NCBI RefSeq assembly: GCF_041296385.1
Contig: NC_091017.1
Coordinates: 49,474,214 to 49,538,213, forward strand
DNA length: 64,000 nucleotides
Source of the DNA: Aphelocoma coerulescens
Lineage: Eukaryota > Chordata > Aves > Passeriformes > Corvidae
Direction of reading: 5' to 3'
Below, one piece after another: positions 1 through 12,200 of the stretch. The notes under the pieces are model-generated. The model worked only from the letters and a program-made list of their open reading frames with translations, did no database searches and had not been told where the DNA came from. A program made the translations under genes and the position numbers. Position 1 is the first letter of the stretch. Each line of letters begins with the position of its first letter.

Positions 1-144
1 ACAATACAACACAGCACATCTAATATTTCCTCTTTAAAGAAATTATGTTCCAGCTTTATGCTTCTCCAAAGAAAATGGTCCAGCTTAAACCAATTAAGGT
101 TTGTCTTTTTTTTATACTGCTAAAACCCAATTTTATTCATCCAT

Positions 145-159
145 AAAAAAAAAAAAAAA
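145..159. repeat. Poly-A run, 15 bp
   Basis: This is an uninterrupted run of 15 A. It could be the decayed tail of an old retroelement or a simple homopolymer; no element body is recognisable beside it. Confidence 0.9.
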
Positions 160-442
160 TCCAATTTAATATATTGGTTGGCTTTCAAACTCCCAGCTAG
201 AGAATGTGAATTGGTTAAGAAAATAGATATTCTAATTTTCATACTGATTCTTAGTCGTTGAAAATCTAATTTGAAAACTCAGTGTTGTCTTCGTACCTCA
301 TACAGCACTTGTAGTGGGAGATAGAAAATGAGAATTAACTTTGAGGGAATGTGTTGCTATATAAGACATTTTCCTAATAAGATGATTTATGCTCCCATTT
401 CGTAAAATGAGAAAAAACAAATGAAAAAATACTTCTTCTTAC

Positions 443-579
443 CAGAATTACTGTAAAAATATTGCAATTTTCAAAAGGGAGCTCAATAATTACTGTTTCA
501 GGTGTATTCTCTCTGTGTACACCATGCACAGCATCCTGAATTTCAGCTGATTTTTTTTTGTCAAGAAATTTACTTGCTT
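443..579 (-). other. Candidate coding exon, unconfirmed
   Basis: On the minus strand this stretch is an open frame ending exactly at a GTAAGA donor (442 downward), so the exon would end in phase 0. The frame reads on from ...KFLDKKKSAEIQD to ...ENCNIFTVIL. Two acceptors are possible. One is after CTAG at 580-581, giving 137 bp. The other is after TTCAG at 536-538, giving 93 bp (31 codons, phase 0 at both ends). The 580 acceptor has a modest pyrimidine tract; the 536 one is poor. The peptide has a natural amino-acid balance but I recognise no family or domain. If real, it would belong to a gene transcribed leftwards whose further exons lie beyond the left edge. It may equally be a chance open frame. 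Confidence 0.22.
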
Positions 580-630
580 CTAGCACAGAAAATTGTTTTT
601 CAATAGGATATTTTACCACAAACTACTTAC

Positions 631-696
631 CTTACACTGTTGGTTTGGTCTGTGGAGATAATGTGTATGAAACTTACAGTGATACATTGCTCCTAA
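631..696 (-). other. Candidate small exon, unconfirmed
   Basis: The minus strand carries a strong acceptor (a T-run followed by ACCCTTTCAG, ending at 697) and, 66 bp further on, a near-consensus donor AAG|GTAAGTAG (donor at 630-623). In frame 1 the 66 bp are fully open (22 codons), phase 0 at both ends. Joined to the 93-bp version of the next candidate exon (443-535), the frame is kept and the intron would be 95 bp, short but possible. Joined to the 137-bp version, the frame breaks and the intron would be only 51 bp, too short for a vertebrate. The peptide resembles nothing I know. Splice motifs of this quality also occur by chance in AT-rich DNA. Confidence 0.18.
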
Positions 697-719
697 CTGA
701 AAGGGTAAAAAAACTGCCT

Positions 720-3700
720 TAAGAAAATACGCAGCAAGAAATAGCACATGTTTCCTGAAGGAAAGATTCTGTCACTGGGAAAGAGGCAGCTCTGGTGAGC
801 ATGGTGAAGAGCAGCATCCTCCTCACCCTCTTGGAGATGCTCACATAGTGAGTGTGTGGCAATGCTGGGTGTCCAATGGAGGCACAGCTGGAAAGGTGGC
901 AGGTTACTGCTGCTAGATGCATGTGAGGCATCTCCCTGGCTTTGCAGGAGTTAAGCAGTAGATAGTGGGAAGGCTTTGGTGCAACTTGCCACAGGAAAGG
1001 GAGGCCAGAAGTCCTCACAATTCCCTGTGATAAATCTAAGCATGTAATTATCTTTACTCCTCTGCAGTTCTCCCACAAAAATCACATTTCTTTGCGTTCC
1101 TATTACCCTGTGAGACTACCTTTCTGATTTTAATGTAGCAAGAAGGACCAAACTAGCTTCAAACTAACTGTTTGGGATAGCTAAGTATCGATATGCCTGC
1201 AGTCACTGTTCTCTGCTGATACTTTTTTCATTCCCTTCTCTGTAGTGATTTAAATGGTAGAAAGGGAGAATATTTTTGATGGATAAAAGGAATTTTTTTG
1301 ATGCACACATGTACACACATAGATAGCAAAGCAGAACTAGGGAAAATTAATCCTCTATGAGATTTGCCATTAGCTGGCGTAGCAGCAGTTGCTGTTTATC
1401 TTCATAAAGTCCGACTTGAGACAAACTACTTTCACAGATTTTGCACCAGAGGAAATCATGACTCTCCAGATACTCATTGTGATATTTGCATAAAGATGAA
1501 CCATATTAAGATTAATCTATTTTATGTAAAGAGAAATTCATTACCTTGTGTTTAACATTATGCTTTTTTAAAAGTGGCATATAATTATTCACATTGTGTA
1601 GCAGAAATACCTTTGAGGAAATGTGTGTCAGCTGTTGAAGAAACATATATGCCTATTCTTCCTAAAGAACATGTTAATTGTTCTTTGGCTTTTCTTTTTT
1701 TTTTTTTTTAAATTTTGTAATAGTTGTCATTTAAAAATGCCTCTGCTAAGGAAAAACGCATAACATTAGGGAGCAAGTGGCATCTCAGTGAGCCTGCACT
1801 CAGAACACCCATTTTGTTTGACTTCAGATGTACTAGAAGAGACCCCAACACATGCCAACACATTAAAATCCAGAGCAGGCTGTGGGAGATTAGATGAAAA
1901 TATAAAATTTAGATAGAATATATAGAAATATATATATAGAATATATAAAAAATTTAGAAAGATATTAGCACTGTTGTAGGGCTAGTCTGTGCAGCCTGTT
2001 TTCTTTAGTGTCTCTTCAGTATACAAAGATGTAATTGAAGAAGGCACAGGGAATAATATCTAAATGTTGTGTCATAATGTCAATATATATTTCCTGGACT
2101 TTTTAACTTTGTTTTTCTCAGTTCAGTTCATTGCTCTGTTTGGTTCCTTGTCTGGTTTTCCAATACTATGGGAAAGTGTACAGTAAAACATATTTCTCCT
2201 CTTATATTTTGACTTCTCTTTGTTAATACCTTCATAGAATTGAGCAGTTTACCCTAAAAGTAATGCTTTTTGTGCTCACATAAATAAAAAATGCTGCCCT
2301 GTATTTGCATACCTTTTCGCTCCTGATTACTTATTTCAGTACATTGGTTATTTTCTCTCTGCTGTTTGAATGAATCTACAATATCCTTGTTTCTTTTAAC
2401 ATCAGTGCTTACATTATTATAATAATCTTTAAATCTTCATCAAGTGACAGCTCCAATTTCCAAGGTGATACCTTACGATTTACTAAAGATTTTCAGTTTC
2501 CTTAAGCATCTTTTAGTAGTCGGTACTCCTTGCCAAAAGACCATTAAATAGTGGATATCCTGAACTTCACGAAGTGTGCTTGAAGGACTTTTCTCATGGA
2601 AAATGTTTAAGTAAGTAATTGCCAGCTGTGATCTGTAATCCATCATGATTTTTTTTTGAATCTGCTTTAGTGTCATATGAATTTTATGAAGGATAAAAAA
2701 AAGTTTGGCAGGCATATATCTAGAAAATATTAGTTAATGGATACTGGAGCTAATAATATAGAACTGGTATGTTTTCCAGTTCTTTGAAAAAACATATTTA
2801 CCTTAATTTTGAATATGATCTACACTTTTATTAATATTTACATATTTGGCAGGATCTATTTTTATTATTTTTTGATTTTTTTTGCTTAAAAGAAGCAATA
2901 TTTTTTAAGAGGTGTATCACTTTTTGGCTTTTCGTGTGAAAACCACAAGTTCTCTTTTCTGGAAAGACAATATTCTATGAATAAACCTAGACAAAGATGG
3001 AAGTATTTAAAAACAGATAATCTTCTTTCTTCTTCTTTCCTGTAGCTCAGCTTTCTCAATAAGCAGACAGAATTTTTGGTCTACATTTGTTTCATTTGTC
3101 TGATAGATATCTAGAAAATTTGACCTGTGCAGATATCTTCAGATTGGGAATATTTTGTAGTTCACTTGTTCCCTTACACTAAACAGTTTCTTTGTCTACT
3201 CTTAGAAACATGTAGATGCCAAGGGGATTAAAGTAGTCTGGGGAGAGGAGAGTAGCTGGTATGGTATTTAGCTCCTTGCTGGGTAATATCAAGACAATAA
3301 GATATGAGTTTAATATAATAAAAAGTAAATTAATACATGAACTAGGCTGGTGTTAGGCTGCTATCTCCAGTGACAGGAATAGCAACTTTTTCAATTTAGG
3401 TGTGCTGTTTTGATGAGTTCCAGTCCTCTCTGTGCTTCTGCCTGCTTTTTTTTCCCCCCTAGATACAGTTTCAGGTGTTTCCAATTCATTCCACCTCATG
3501 AATTTTGTTTCTCAACCCCTGTAAGGTTATGACTCATCCCCTTTCCCCTTCGTTAGTGCTTTGCAGTTTTCTCTCAATAATCCCTTACAATTTTAGCTAA
3601 TAATATTGTATGTGACATTCATTTTTCCTTGGAAGACATAAACAGAACTGCTTATTTTAAAATGACCGGGGAAAAAAAAAAAAAAAGGCAAAAATTGCAT

Positions 3701-5864
3701 ACAAGTTAAATGTATCTTTGATATTTTAAAACTTCTGTATATTTTTTTCACATTTTTCATATACCCCACCAACACGAATGTGACTTATTGAACATTTGGG
3801 TTACATACAATGTTAAGTGAACAAGAGTTTAGTCCTTACTAACCAGAAAGATTTAATTGTATTTGCCTTAAAGTAAACATGCTTTGAACCATTAGGAAAT
3901 ACTGTTAGCCATTAGGATTTCTAAAATCCATGTCTCTATACTGAATTTAATTTTTACAGAGAAATTGTTCATGTTAAACAATGTGGGGCTGAATTGGAAA
4001 CCATTCATATCATTGTGAAGCAGCAGATCTGTCTGTTTGCTCTTCCCATGCTTGTCCTGACCTCAGCAACCTGTGCTGTTTTGTGAAGTAAACAAGGGAA
4101 AATTGCCTTTGACAGTTTACAGTGTCTTCTGAATTTTCCAGAGGAGATTTCAGCCTCCTTTATTTACAGATGCTTTTTCCCTTGCACAGCTTATGTGTAT
4201 GAAGGCTATTCAGCCAAAAGAGATCTGCTTATACAGAAATTAAGTTTTAATAAGATGCTGTGCAGGAGAGCCCACTACACAGATCCCATTACAAGATAGG
4301 TGCAATAGCTATTTTTACAAGTGCAAATTCTGTCAGCTAGGAAATGTACATATAAACCAACTTAAGGTGATTTTACCATATGTACAAAACTAGTTAGCTG
4401 CTTATTGTCAAATTTCACAACTGACTGCGTATGTTCCTTACCTCTTTTTTACATCAAGTAAAAGAACACAAACTTTTGACTCTGACAAAAGAAAAATAAA
4501 AAATAAATTCTGAAGGATGAACTTAATCAAAGCACACTTTTATTCATTTGGTGCATTCGTGAGCTGCCTGGCTTGGTCACATCTCCCTCTGCAATGCAGT
4601 GTCTTGTTTCCTTTTCAGTTTTTTCATCTGATGAAAGTTATCATGGTCCTCACCTGTCTTGATTTTAGCTTGCTCTGCATCTCTACTCCTTTCCTCCTAG
4701 AAGATTAAGCAGCTTGTGGTGAGGAGATGGTTTTTACATTGTTCTGGGAGTCCTAAGTGTTTTGGCTACTTTGATTCACTTCTCATTTCTTGTAGCAGAA
4801 GAGGCCCCCTTAGTGCAACAATTTAAACCTCACTTTCCTTTTTTTCTTGTCAGGTCATGAGCCGAAGATTTAAAAGAAATACGTTGAAAGACCTGTGTGA
4901 GCTGAGAGCTTAAATAGTTTGCCTTTATTTAGTACTATGCTAGACCACTTACGAATGGCCACATGGTATGGCATGAAGGTGAGACTGTAGAAGGGCCACC
5001 ACCAAACTCCTCTGGAAAAGCTTAGTGTCTTTTGTGGAAACAGTATGAGAGGAAACATGACTACAGGCTGGTGACTATGGGAAATGTGATTTAGACACTG
5101 TTCTCAAAACTATTTCCGTGTTTTCTTCCAGTAACTACCAGCAAGTGATAATCCTCAGGGAAGTCAACTGTACACCCACATGAAAAGCTGGGTCCTCAGC
5201 TTTTTCACAAATTGTCCAGTGTTCTCTTACAGGGTTTGATAACTGATGATGTATAGGACGGTATATTCCAAAAAGTTTTAACCTTGCTTGTGATAATTTC
5301 TTTGATGCTAGTTCTGCAAAGAAAAATCTTGAACTGAAGGCTATTCCTGTGTACCCACCTGAGAGAGTTTTCTTAGAAGATTCTGTCTCTTAAAGTCTCT
5401 GCTGGCTCTGCTGTCTATTAATCTCTTTGCCTTGGGGAAATAAAGGCAGTAGCACTTTTTTTTTTTTTTTTTGTTCTCTTCATTGCAGTTTAAGCACACT
5501 GAATATATATCTGGTGCTGCTAAAAACTTCCAAGTACAACCTGGATATCTAATGTGTTTTGAATAATACAGTACAATGAGTATGTAAAGTGTGTGGCTAT
5601 TTTTTGGTTGTTTTTTCCCTTGAGAGAAAGGGAATTTGTTTTTATATGAGACATAAGGAAGTGGGACAAAGGCTAAAAGGGAAACAATATTACTCATATT
5701 TAAAAAAGAAAGAAAAGAAAACCCTGGGAACTTTTCAGTGTCACCTCTGTGCCTGAAAAGATCATGGAACAGATTCTGTTCTGTCCTGTGAGAGCAAGGA
5801 AATATGACAGATATGCTGAGGACAGAATAAAGACATTTTCTCATATAGGTTGAGGAAATTGGGT
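720..5864. other. Unassigned AT-rich DNA
   Basis: I see no recognisable gene or transposon here. It holds homopolymers (T15 at 1695-1709, A15 at 3672-3686, T17 at 5456-5472) and a TA-rich patch at about 1900-1970. Open frames up to 167 codons exist (for example 5341-5844 on the minus strand, which runs through the T17 as poly-lysine), but none shows a family, and none has both good splice sites and a plausible peptide. A minus-strand open frame at 2473-2715 has a few CpGs but weak splice motifs. Confidence 0.6.
5456..5472. repeat. Poly-T run, 17 bp
   Basis: This is a pure run of 17 T. On the minus strand it reads as poly-A and creates a stretch of lysine codons in a spurious 167-codon open frame. 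Confidence 0.9.
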
Positions 5865-5969
5865 AGTATTACTGCAGGCCTAGGCCCTAGGGTACATCAC
5901 CGTGTCCTGCAGACATAGGGAGGAGGAAGAGAGAAGATCCAGCAGGCAGGAATTGTGCAGCAAGATTGA

Positions 5970-5975
5970 TTTATT
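5970..5975 (-). terminator. LTR polyadenylation signal AATAAA
   Basis: The complement of TTTATT gives AATAAA inside the solo LTR just downstream of its TATA box, the arrangement expected at the U3/R junction of a compact retroviral LTR. Confidence 0.6.
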
Positions 5976-5990
5976 TAATTATTTTACAAA

Positions 5991-6000
5991 CTCTTTTATA
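5991..6000 (-). promoter_or_regulatory. LTR TATA box
   Basis: On the minus strand the sequence reads TATAAAAGAG, about 50 bp downstream of a CCAAT motif and about 15 bp upstream of the LTR polyadenylation signal. It would start transcription towards lower coordinates. Whether it is still active cannot be judged from sequence. Confidence 0.65.
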
Positions 6001-6251
6001 GACTTTTTTCGTCATAGTCTAATTGGACAAAGATCGCCCACCCCTTGGGGGTGATTGGCTAAAATCCTAAAACATCCATTGTCAAAATATTTTTCTACTG
6101 TACCATAAACAAGACTTATAAAGGCTGCAGATGTTTCATTGTTTACATAACTCTGCTACCTCTTCTGTGAGAGAGAAAAGTCTCTCACGGACTTAGAAAA
6201 TAGCAAGAAAATCCTTGCTAGCAGCATTTTTGTATCCACAGGGGAGTATTA

Positions 6252-9200
6252 ACTATGATTGAAATTGAGAGCTGACATTAAAGACTGAATAGAAGTTGGC
6301 TAAAAAAGTGTGAGGATTTTTTCATTTCTGTACAAGCTACATTTATTTGCTTTTAAATAACTCTTAATTCTTAGTACCGTAATATTGTTAAATACTCTGT
6401 TTTCATGATGCATATCCTAATCTTTCTTCCTAAGGTATAATAACATAAATAAATAAACAAACACCAGTGCCAAAACATGCCAGTAAGCATGAATTCTTAC
6501 ACACAAATGAATGGGGGCAAAAATAAATAGTGAAGTAAATGGCCCTCTTGTTTCCTAGATGACTTTCATTTAGGTTGTGCTTTTGTGGGAGGAGTATTCT
6601 GGCATAAATTTGTAAGTGTAGCTATTGGACTATCAGCAGAAATCATAGGTAAAGGGATTCCTTGCAGAAATTATTGGCTCTTAAGAAAAAACTCTCAGTT
6701 AATCTTAGCCACTGTGCTGGAACTTCACAAATAAAATATTTTGATTCATATGAAAATTTCCTATGGAGGTAGCTAATTCCATCCCCCTCCTCTATTTTAA
6801 ATAGGCAACTAAATATCTAAATAATGGTACTAACTTTCTTGCCTGCAATCTTTTTTTCTAAAAATGGGGAAGGTGAGAAGCACAGAAGTGAGCCAATAAT
6901 ATTTTTTGCTAGAAATGAACTACTGTTTAATAATTTGGGCTTTGACTTAAATACCAAGCTAACAATTTCTCATTATTTTGGGCCTTTTGTATTATTATTG
7001 TGAAGTCCAATCTGGGGATGAATTGGATTATCTGGGTTGACCTAATCTAGAGACAAGTGAAAATCCTGCAACACTGCCTACATTTGCATCAGTCAGGAAC
7101 ACTAATGTTCCTTGGTGGCAGTGGGGGAAACGTGTCACAAGTCCTAATTAAAGGATCGGTTAAAGGAATAGGTGTTCTTTCCTATCTGTTGCACAGGCTA
7201 ATTCTCTAGCAACTAACCTCACTGATGTAACACAGTCAGTAACTTCATCCTGCACTTCCATTTTCACTGAATAAGGGAATTGCCTGTATTGGTGCTTCTC
7301 TTTGTAGCTTTAAAATAGAAAATTAAAATTAGAAAAAGATGTAATCCATAAACAATTTTTTAAAACTGGTTTTAAATTGCAGTTCCTCTGGATATTCAAG
7401 CCAAGTTTCTCTTAAGGATCTCTCCTAATCCACTTAAGAAAGGATTAAGGCTAAATTTGGACAGTCTGTGTTGCTACAAAGAAAACTTTTTAGTGAAAGC
7501 AGCTTTGACCAGATGTCAAGAAAAACTGTCAACAGTCAAGAAAAATTATTTTATTGCACAACCCTAAGTTGTCCTTTTGATTTAACTTTGTAGTATGTGT
7601 TATGCTTTTTCACAAAGCCACGAGCAGTTGCATAATGGATAAAATTTTAGTAGGACCACTGTTATGACTGATGCAAAACTACATGAGCTGCAGAGATAAC
7701 TTTGAGAAGCCAATAGGCAAGCCTTTGGGATCTCGGTATGATTTGTCTATGCATGTGTGCATGTGAATAAGCATGTGTGAGTGCACTCTTTTAAATGTAA
7801 GATAGATTTGGGAGAAAATCTAGAAATTTGTTTTAACTTTATCCTTTGTTTCTCTGATGACAATCTGTGACATTTGCATATATGTATTACTTGCTGGATA
7901 ACCTAAAATAAAAGTCCTATGCAAGTCTTAAACCTGGACATCAAGGAAAGATTGTAAACATGCTCAAAATATTAGTGAAACCATGTCTGCTCAAAACAAT
8001 TTAACTCTATAGCTGCTCTGTGGATGCTGCTTAATACTGTTAGAGGAAACATTCTTGTTTACTTTTTGAAGTAAGTCAGTTAAAGATATACAGTTTTATT
8101 AAGACTTTGATAAATGTAGAGCTGTCTTTAAGGCATGTGAAAACTGCTTGTGATGCAGCTGGATAAGTTTATGAGGATCCTGGAAAATTTTGTACAACAA
8201 TTTTTTTTTATTATTATGATTATTTATATTATTCTCTTGGCCCTAAGTAATGTATTATGCATAGAAAATGTACTGGTGCTGCAACAACAAATAGATCAAC
8301 TGAGAGAACACCCTTTGCCTGAGGTATCTTTAAAACTGTGAATGGGAAGTTGGATGATGAATTGGATAGTCTGCTTCAAAGGACAGATATATAGTGTCTG
8401 AATATGAAAAAGCATAAGTGCATGAAAGCATGCCCCAACCATATGTAGTGCAGGCTGCTCTCAGTGATAAAACAGTTTACTATCATCTTTGCCACCAATG
8501 AAGTATGTAAATTAAGGGTCTGATGTTCTGCCTTATTTATTGGAGTCCGTATATGTCTATATACAGTATAACATTTTGCAGTGCGTACTGCTGAAGAGTA
8601 AAAATCCCCAAAATTCATCTTTGTCTGTATTAAAAAGTAAACACTGCTTCCATCAGTTCATTTTCCCCCTTATTTTGATGCTTGCCTCTTTTATTTATTT
8701 CTGAAATGCACAAAACATATGTATTCTAACCTTAATTAATTTGCAGCTGGAGGACTGAAGAGTTTCATTAGCATAACTATTTAACAGAGACAGAATTCAA
8801 TATGCCTCAGAAAACAATAGAATTATTTTGGGTAAGGTTCAAATGAAAACAAAAACTTAAGTTTCTGGCTCCTTTTTTATGAATGAAGTTTAAGCTGAAT
8901 TTTCTACATCTGCTTTCTGACCTGGGTTGAGGTAAAAACAACTAAAAGCATGGCTATGAGAGACAATAAGTGGTCCTCTAACATACCAGTTTATATCATC
9001 CCACAACAAGATTCATGACATGAGAAGGACAAAGCCTGATTTTAAGAACATAGGAGACCTTGCTTGACATTGCATAAACCATGCTTCTTCCACTAATGTT
9101 CAACTTTCCTCACAGCACCCCATTTTAACTTTCTACTCTCCTGTTTGTTTGAGGTGTTTTAATAATCTTTATGCATTTTTTCTTTTTTTTTGTCTCTGTT

Positions 9201-12200
9201 TTAATTTTATTTCTTCCTTTGTCTCTGGGGATTAAAATGTGTGGGTATTGAAACATGCTCTGTATTCTTCATTTTGTGTGCTTCTCTGCTGTGTCCTGCC
9301 CCTTTGCCACACTCTGCTCTTGATGCTCCATCGTTTCATCAGTTTAGACTGAATTCTCTAAGAGCAGTAAGATGGAATAAGAAGGCTTGTTTTTGGCTGC
9401 TGTGTGGAAATTCCATTGAAATCAGCCTAAACTAAAAACAGATGATGACTGGCAAATCAGGTGTGGAGAAACCATCTTTTAACTTAGGCTGAAAAACCAA
9501 AGGGAAAGAGGAGGGTATTTTTTCTCATCTTGGAAATGTTTAGTACAGTACTTGTTCAGGCCTAATTCCCTAGAAGGTTTGAATGTCCTTAATGTCCTTT
9601 AAAAGAAGAGTTTGGAGAAGGTAATGATGATCTCTTCCATTCCCTTTTCTAAAAGTTCAGTGGTCAGGATATTTGCTTGGGGTAACTACAAACATCCAAA
9701 TCACTTCTGTGAGTTGGGCATAGTTAGGTAAAAGACTGCATTCATGGCCACTATAACCCTTGTAACTCTTGTGATTTCTGGGGAAATATTTAATTTCCAA
9801 TACACAGCCAAAGGCAGTCTAAGTATTTTGTGTGCTGTTCTATATAACCACCTCTGTGTTTACTGCAGCTATTAAAGTTATGAAGGCAGAAAGGTGTTGC
9901 AGGGTGTTCCCTTTCAGACATGCCCCAAATCAATACCAGGATTTCACAATCTTCTTGGTTGATCTGAACGTGGTGACTGACCATGGACATTATTTAATCT
10001 TAAATACAGACATTCCTAGAAATATACAGATACCTATCAGAATGGAAGGATCCATAAGACATCGGCTGGAGGAATCACCACAAAATTTAGAATTATTAAT
10101 TATTTTTGATCAAAGTAAATATGCTTATGTTACACCTAGCTAATGATGGTTTTGTGTGATTATAGAATAGAGATGATTCATCATCTGAAGTATGTCTTTA
10201 AGAGAACTGGCCACAACATTGATGAGTTTTAGGTATTCTGAGACATCCAAGCTTTACCAAAGAAAAAGAAAATGTAAAAAGGTATGTGAAATTCAAAAGT
10301 ATCACATAGGTAAGCAGAATGTTCTGGTCTAAGTGTTCAATATGTTTTCAGGTAACAAACTGTAAACTGTCTACATGAAGAAAAACATTTGAAAATTTGG
10401 AGTAATAGAATGTTGCATAATGAATTTCTTGTTCTCTCACAGAAAAGATTTGTATATTTATCTTTGAATACTTCATAAAGGAATGAAAGGAAAGGCAAAC
10501 CTTGCTTATATATTTATAGGAGGGAATAGCTGTAGATTCAACTGTCTAGATCATGTAAACTAAGAAGGACCAAGAAAACTTGACTTGAAATCCCTGTAAA
10601 AGGACAGTGTTTGGAAATATTACTGTCTTCAGTAGTCATAAGATTTATGTGAGGATTCTGAAATGCAAGATGACATTACTTGTGAAAGACCAAAGACCAG
10701 TCAAAAAGACTCTTGTAACCACTGGCAGCAGTGAAGCAATTAAAGACCTTTCAGACAAAAATTAATTGTATTAATGAGCAGAGCCTTAAAAGACAGCATT
10801 TGTATTTGTAGCTAGCTGAATTTATGATGATGATAGTTGTGAATATTATGCTTAGGAAAAGTCTGTAAATGTACTGGCTGAATATCTGTGGTGAGTAGTG
10901 TTCTTTCTGCGACCCACATGTGCTTGTCTCTTGGTCTGAACCCCAGAAACTCTGATACCAGAACAGGTCTTTTGCAGGCTTCTACTCAAAATCCATCTTC
11001 ATGCCTTATGTCTTCTTCTTTAAATGGATACCTGCTGTGTTCCATCAGTAAGATAAACTTCTTTTCTTTATACTTTCATGATCCACATAAGTAAAAATAA
11101 ATAATTAAAGATAATTTTCTTCTGGAGCTGTTAGTGGAATCAGTCTGCTAATACCTCATTTATGCTTGCAAGTAAGTATATTTTAATTAAAGTAAATTAA
11201 AATGAGTTCGTGAACTCAGGAGTATGTTATTGACTCATCTACTTGTAAGACTTTTATTTAGGAATGTTTTCATAAATTGGTGCTATTGTAATTGTATAAA
11301 TCAGTGCCAGAGCTGTAAAAAAAGAGCGAAATTCTGGGGTTTATTTATTTATATATCAAATTTAGAATTTTAGTGCATTTGACTAAATTCTTATTAGCAT
11401 TCCTGGTAATGGCTTTATGATGATTGTCACATTTCTCTGCAAAGGGAAAGAACAGTGTTGCTTCATTTCTTATGTGACAAGAAGGTCAGATAATCACTAC
11501 CTAAAAACATCTTCCATGATTACAGCAAAGCTGTCTTTTCTGCAGAAATGTGTAATTTCTGCAGAAAGAAGATGAAGAAAAAAAAGAAAATATTCTCTTA
11601 CTGTTGAGAGCATTGAAGTACATCTATTTACAGGAGCATTTGAAAATCTTTCAATTTAGTAGGGAGCTTGCTTGATTCAGTAGGTATCAAAACCTATCAA
11701 GATAGACAACTTGGCATATCTTCCTAACGTGTGAAAATAATTCATTTGAACCAGACTCCCATTGTGGGACAGGATTCTCTCAGCATCTTAAAAATGGATA
11801 AATAAATTAAAAATTGAAAAAAATCTCTCAAAGAGTGCTGCACATTTTGATTAGATTGTTAGCATGCATTTTTAAACTCTTTATCCCCATCTATGATTTG
11901 TTTGGGGATATTTTTCTTTATTCTTTCCTCTTCATTGATTCAAATGGTCTAGTACTGTTTTCTTATTAATATTTCTGTGTTCTTTTAAAGAAGAAAATAG
12001 AAAAAACGTAAAACTACATTCAAAAATGCACATGCAGCATTCAAACTGATTACTAATATATGTTTTCGTTTCCTAGATCTTATAACTCCTTCAATTAGTG
12101 CTAGAAAATATTTTTCTTCCCAAATATTAGAAACTTAGTAACTCTTTGACCTTAACTTCTTTTTGCTGGCCAATGGTCCATGATTGGAGTGCAATCTTTT

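Larger units (their letters stand above)
5873..6240 (-). mobile_element. Solo LTR of an endogenous retrovirus
   Basis: The 368-bp segment begins TG and ends CA on either strand and carries promoter signals in the right order when read on the minus strand: CCAAT boxes (ATTGG on plus at 6054-6058 and 6022-6026), a TATA box (TATAAAAGAG, complement of 5991-6000) and a polyadenylation signal AATAAA (complement of 5970-5975). The close spacing of TATA and AATAAA implies a very short R region, as in compact avian ERVK or alpharetrovirus-like LTRs. The 7-bp direct repeat AGTATTA sits at 5865-5871 and 6245-6251, close to both ends but separated from the TG/CA ends by 1 and 4 bp, so the exact boundary is unsure. 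No gag, pol or env sequence adjoins it, so it is a solo LTR left by recombination. The family name is not assigned. Confidence 0.82.

Noticed and set aside
5341..5844. Longest minus-strand open frame (167 codons)
   Set aside because: It runs through the T17 homopolymer as poly-lysine, shows no family or domain, and is of a length expected by chance in 64 kb.
9790..10143. Overlapping open frames on both strands
   Set aside because: No family resemblance or convincing splice sites; overlap on opposite strands points to chance.
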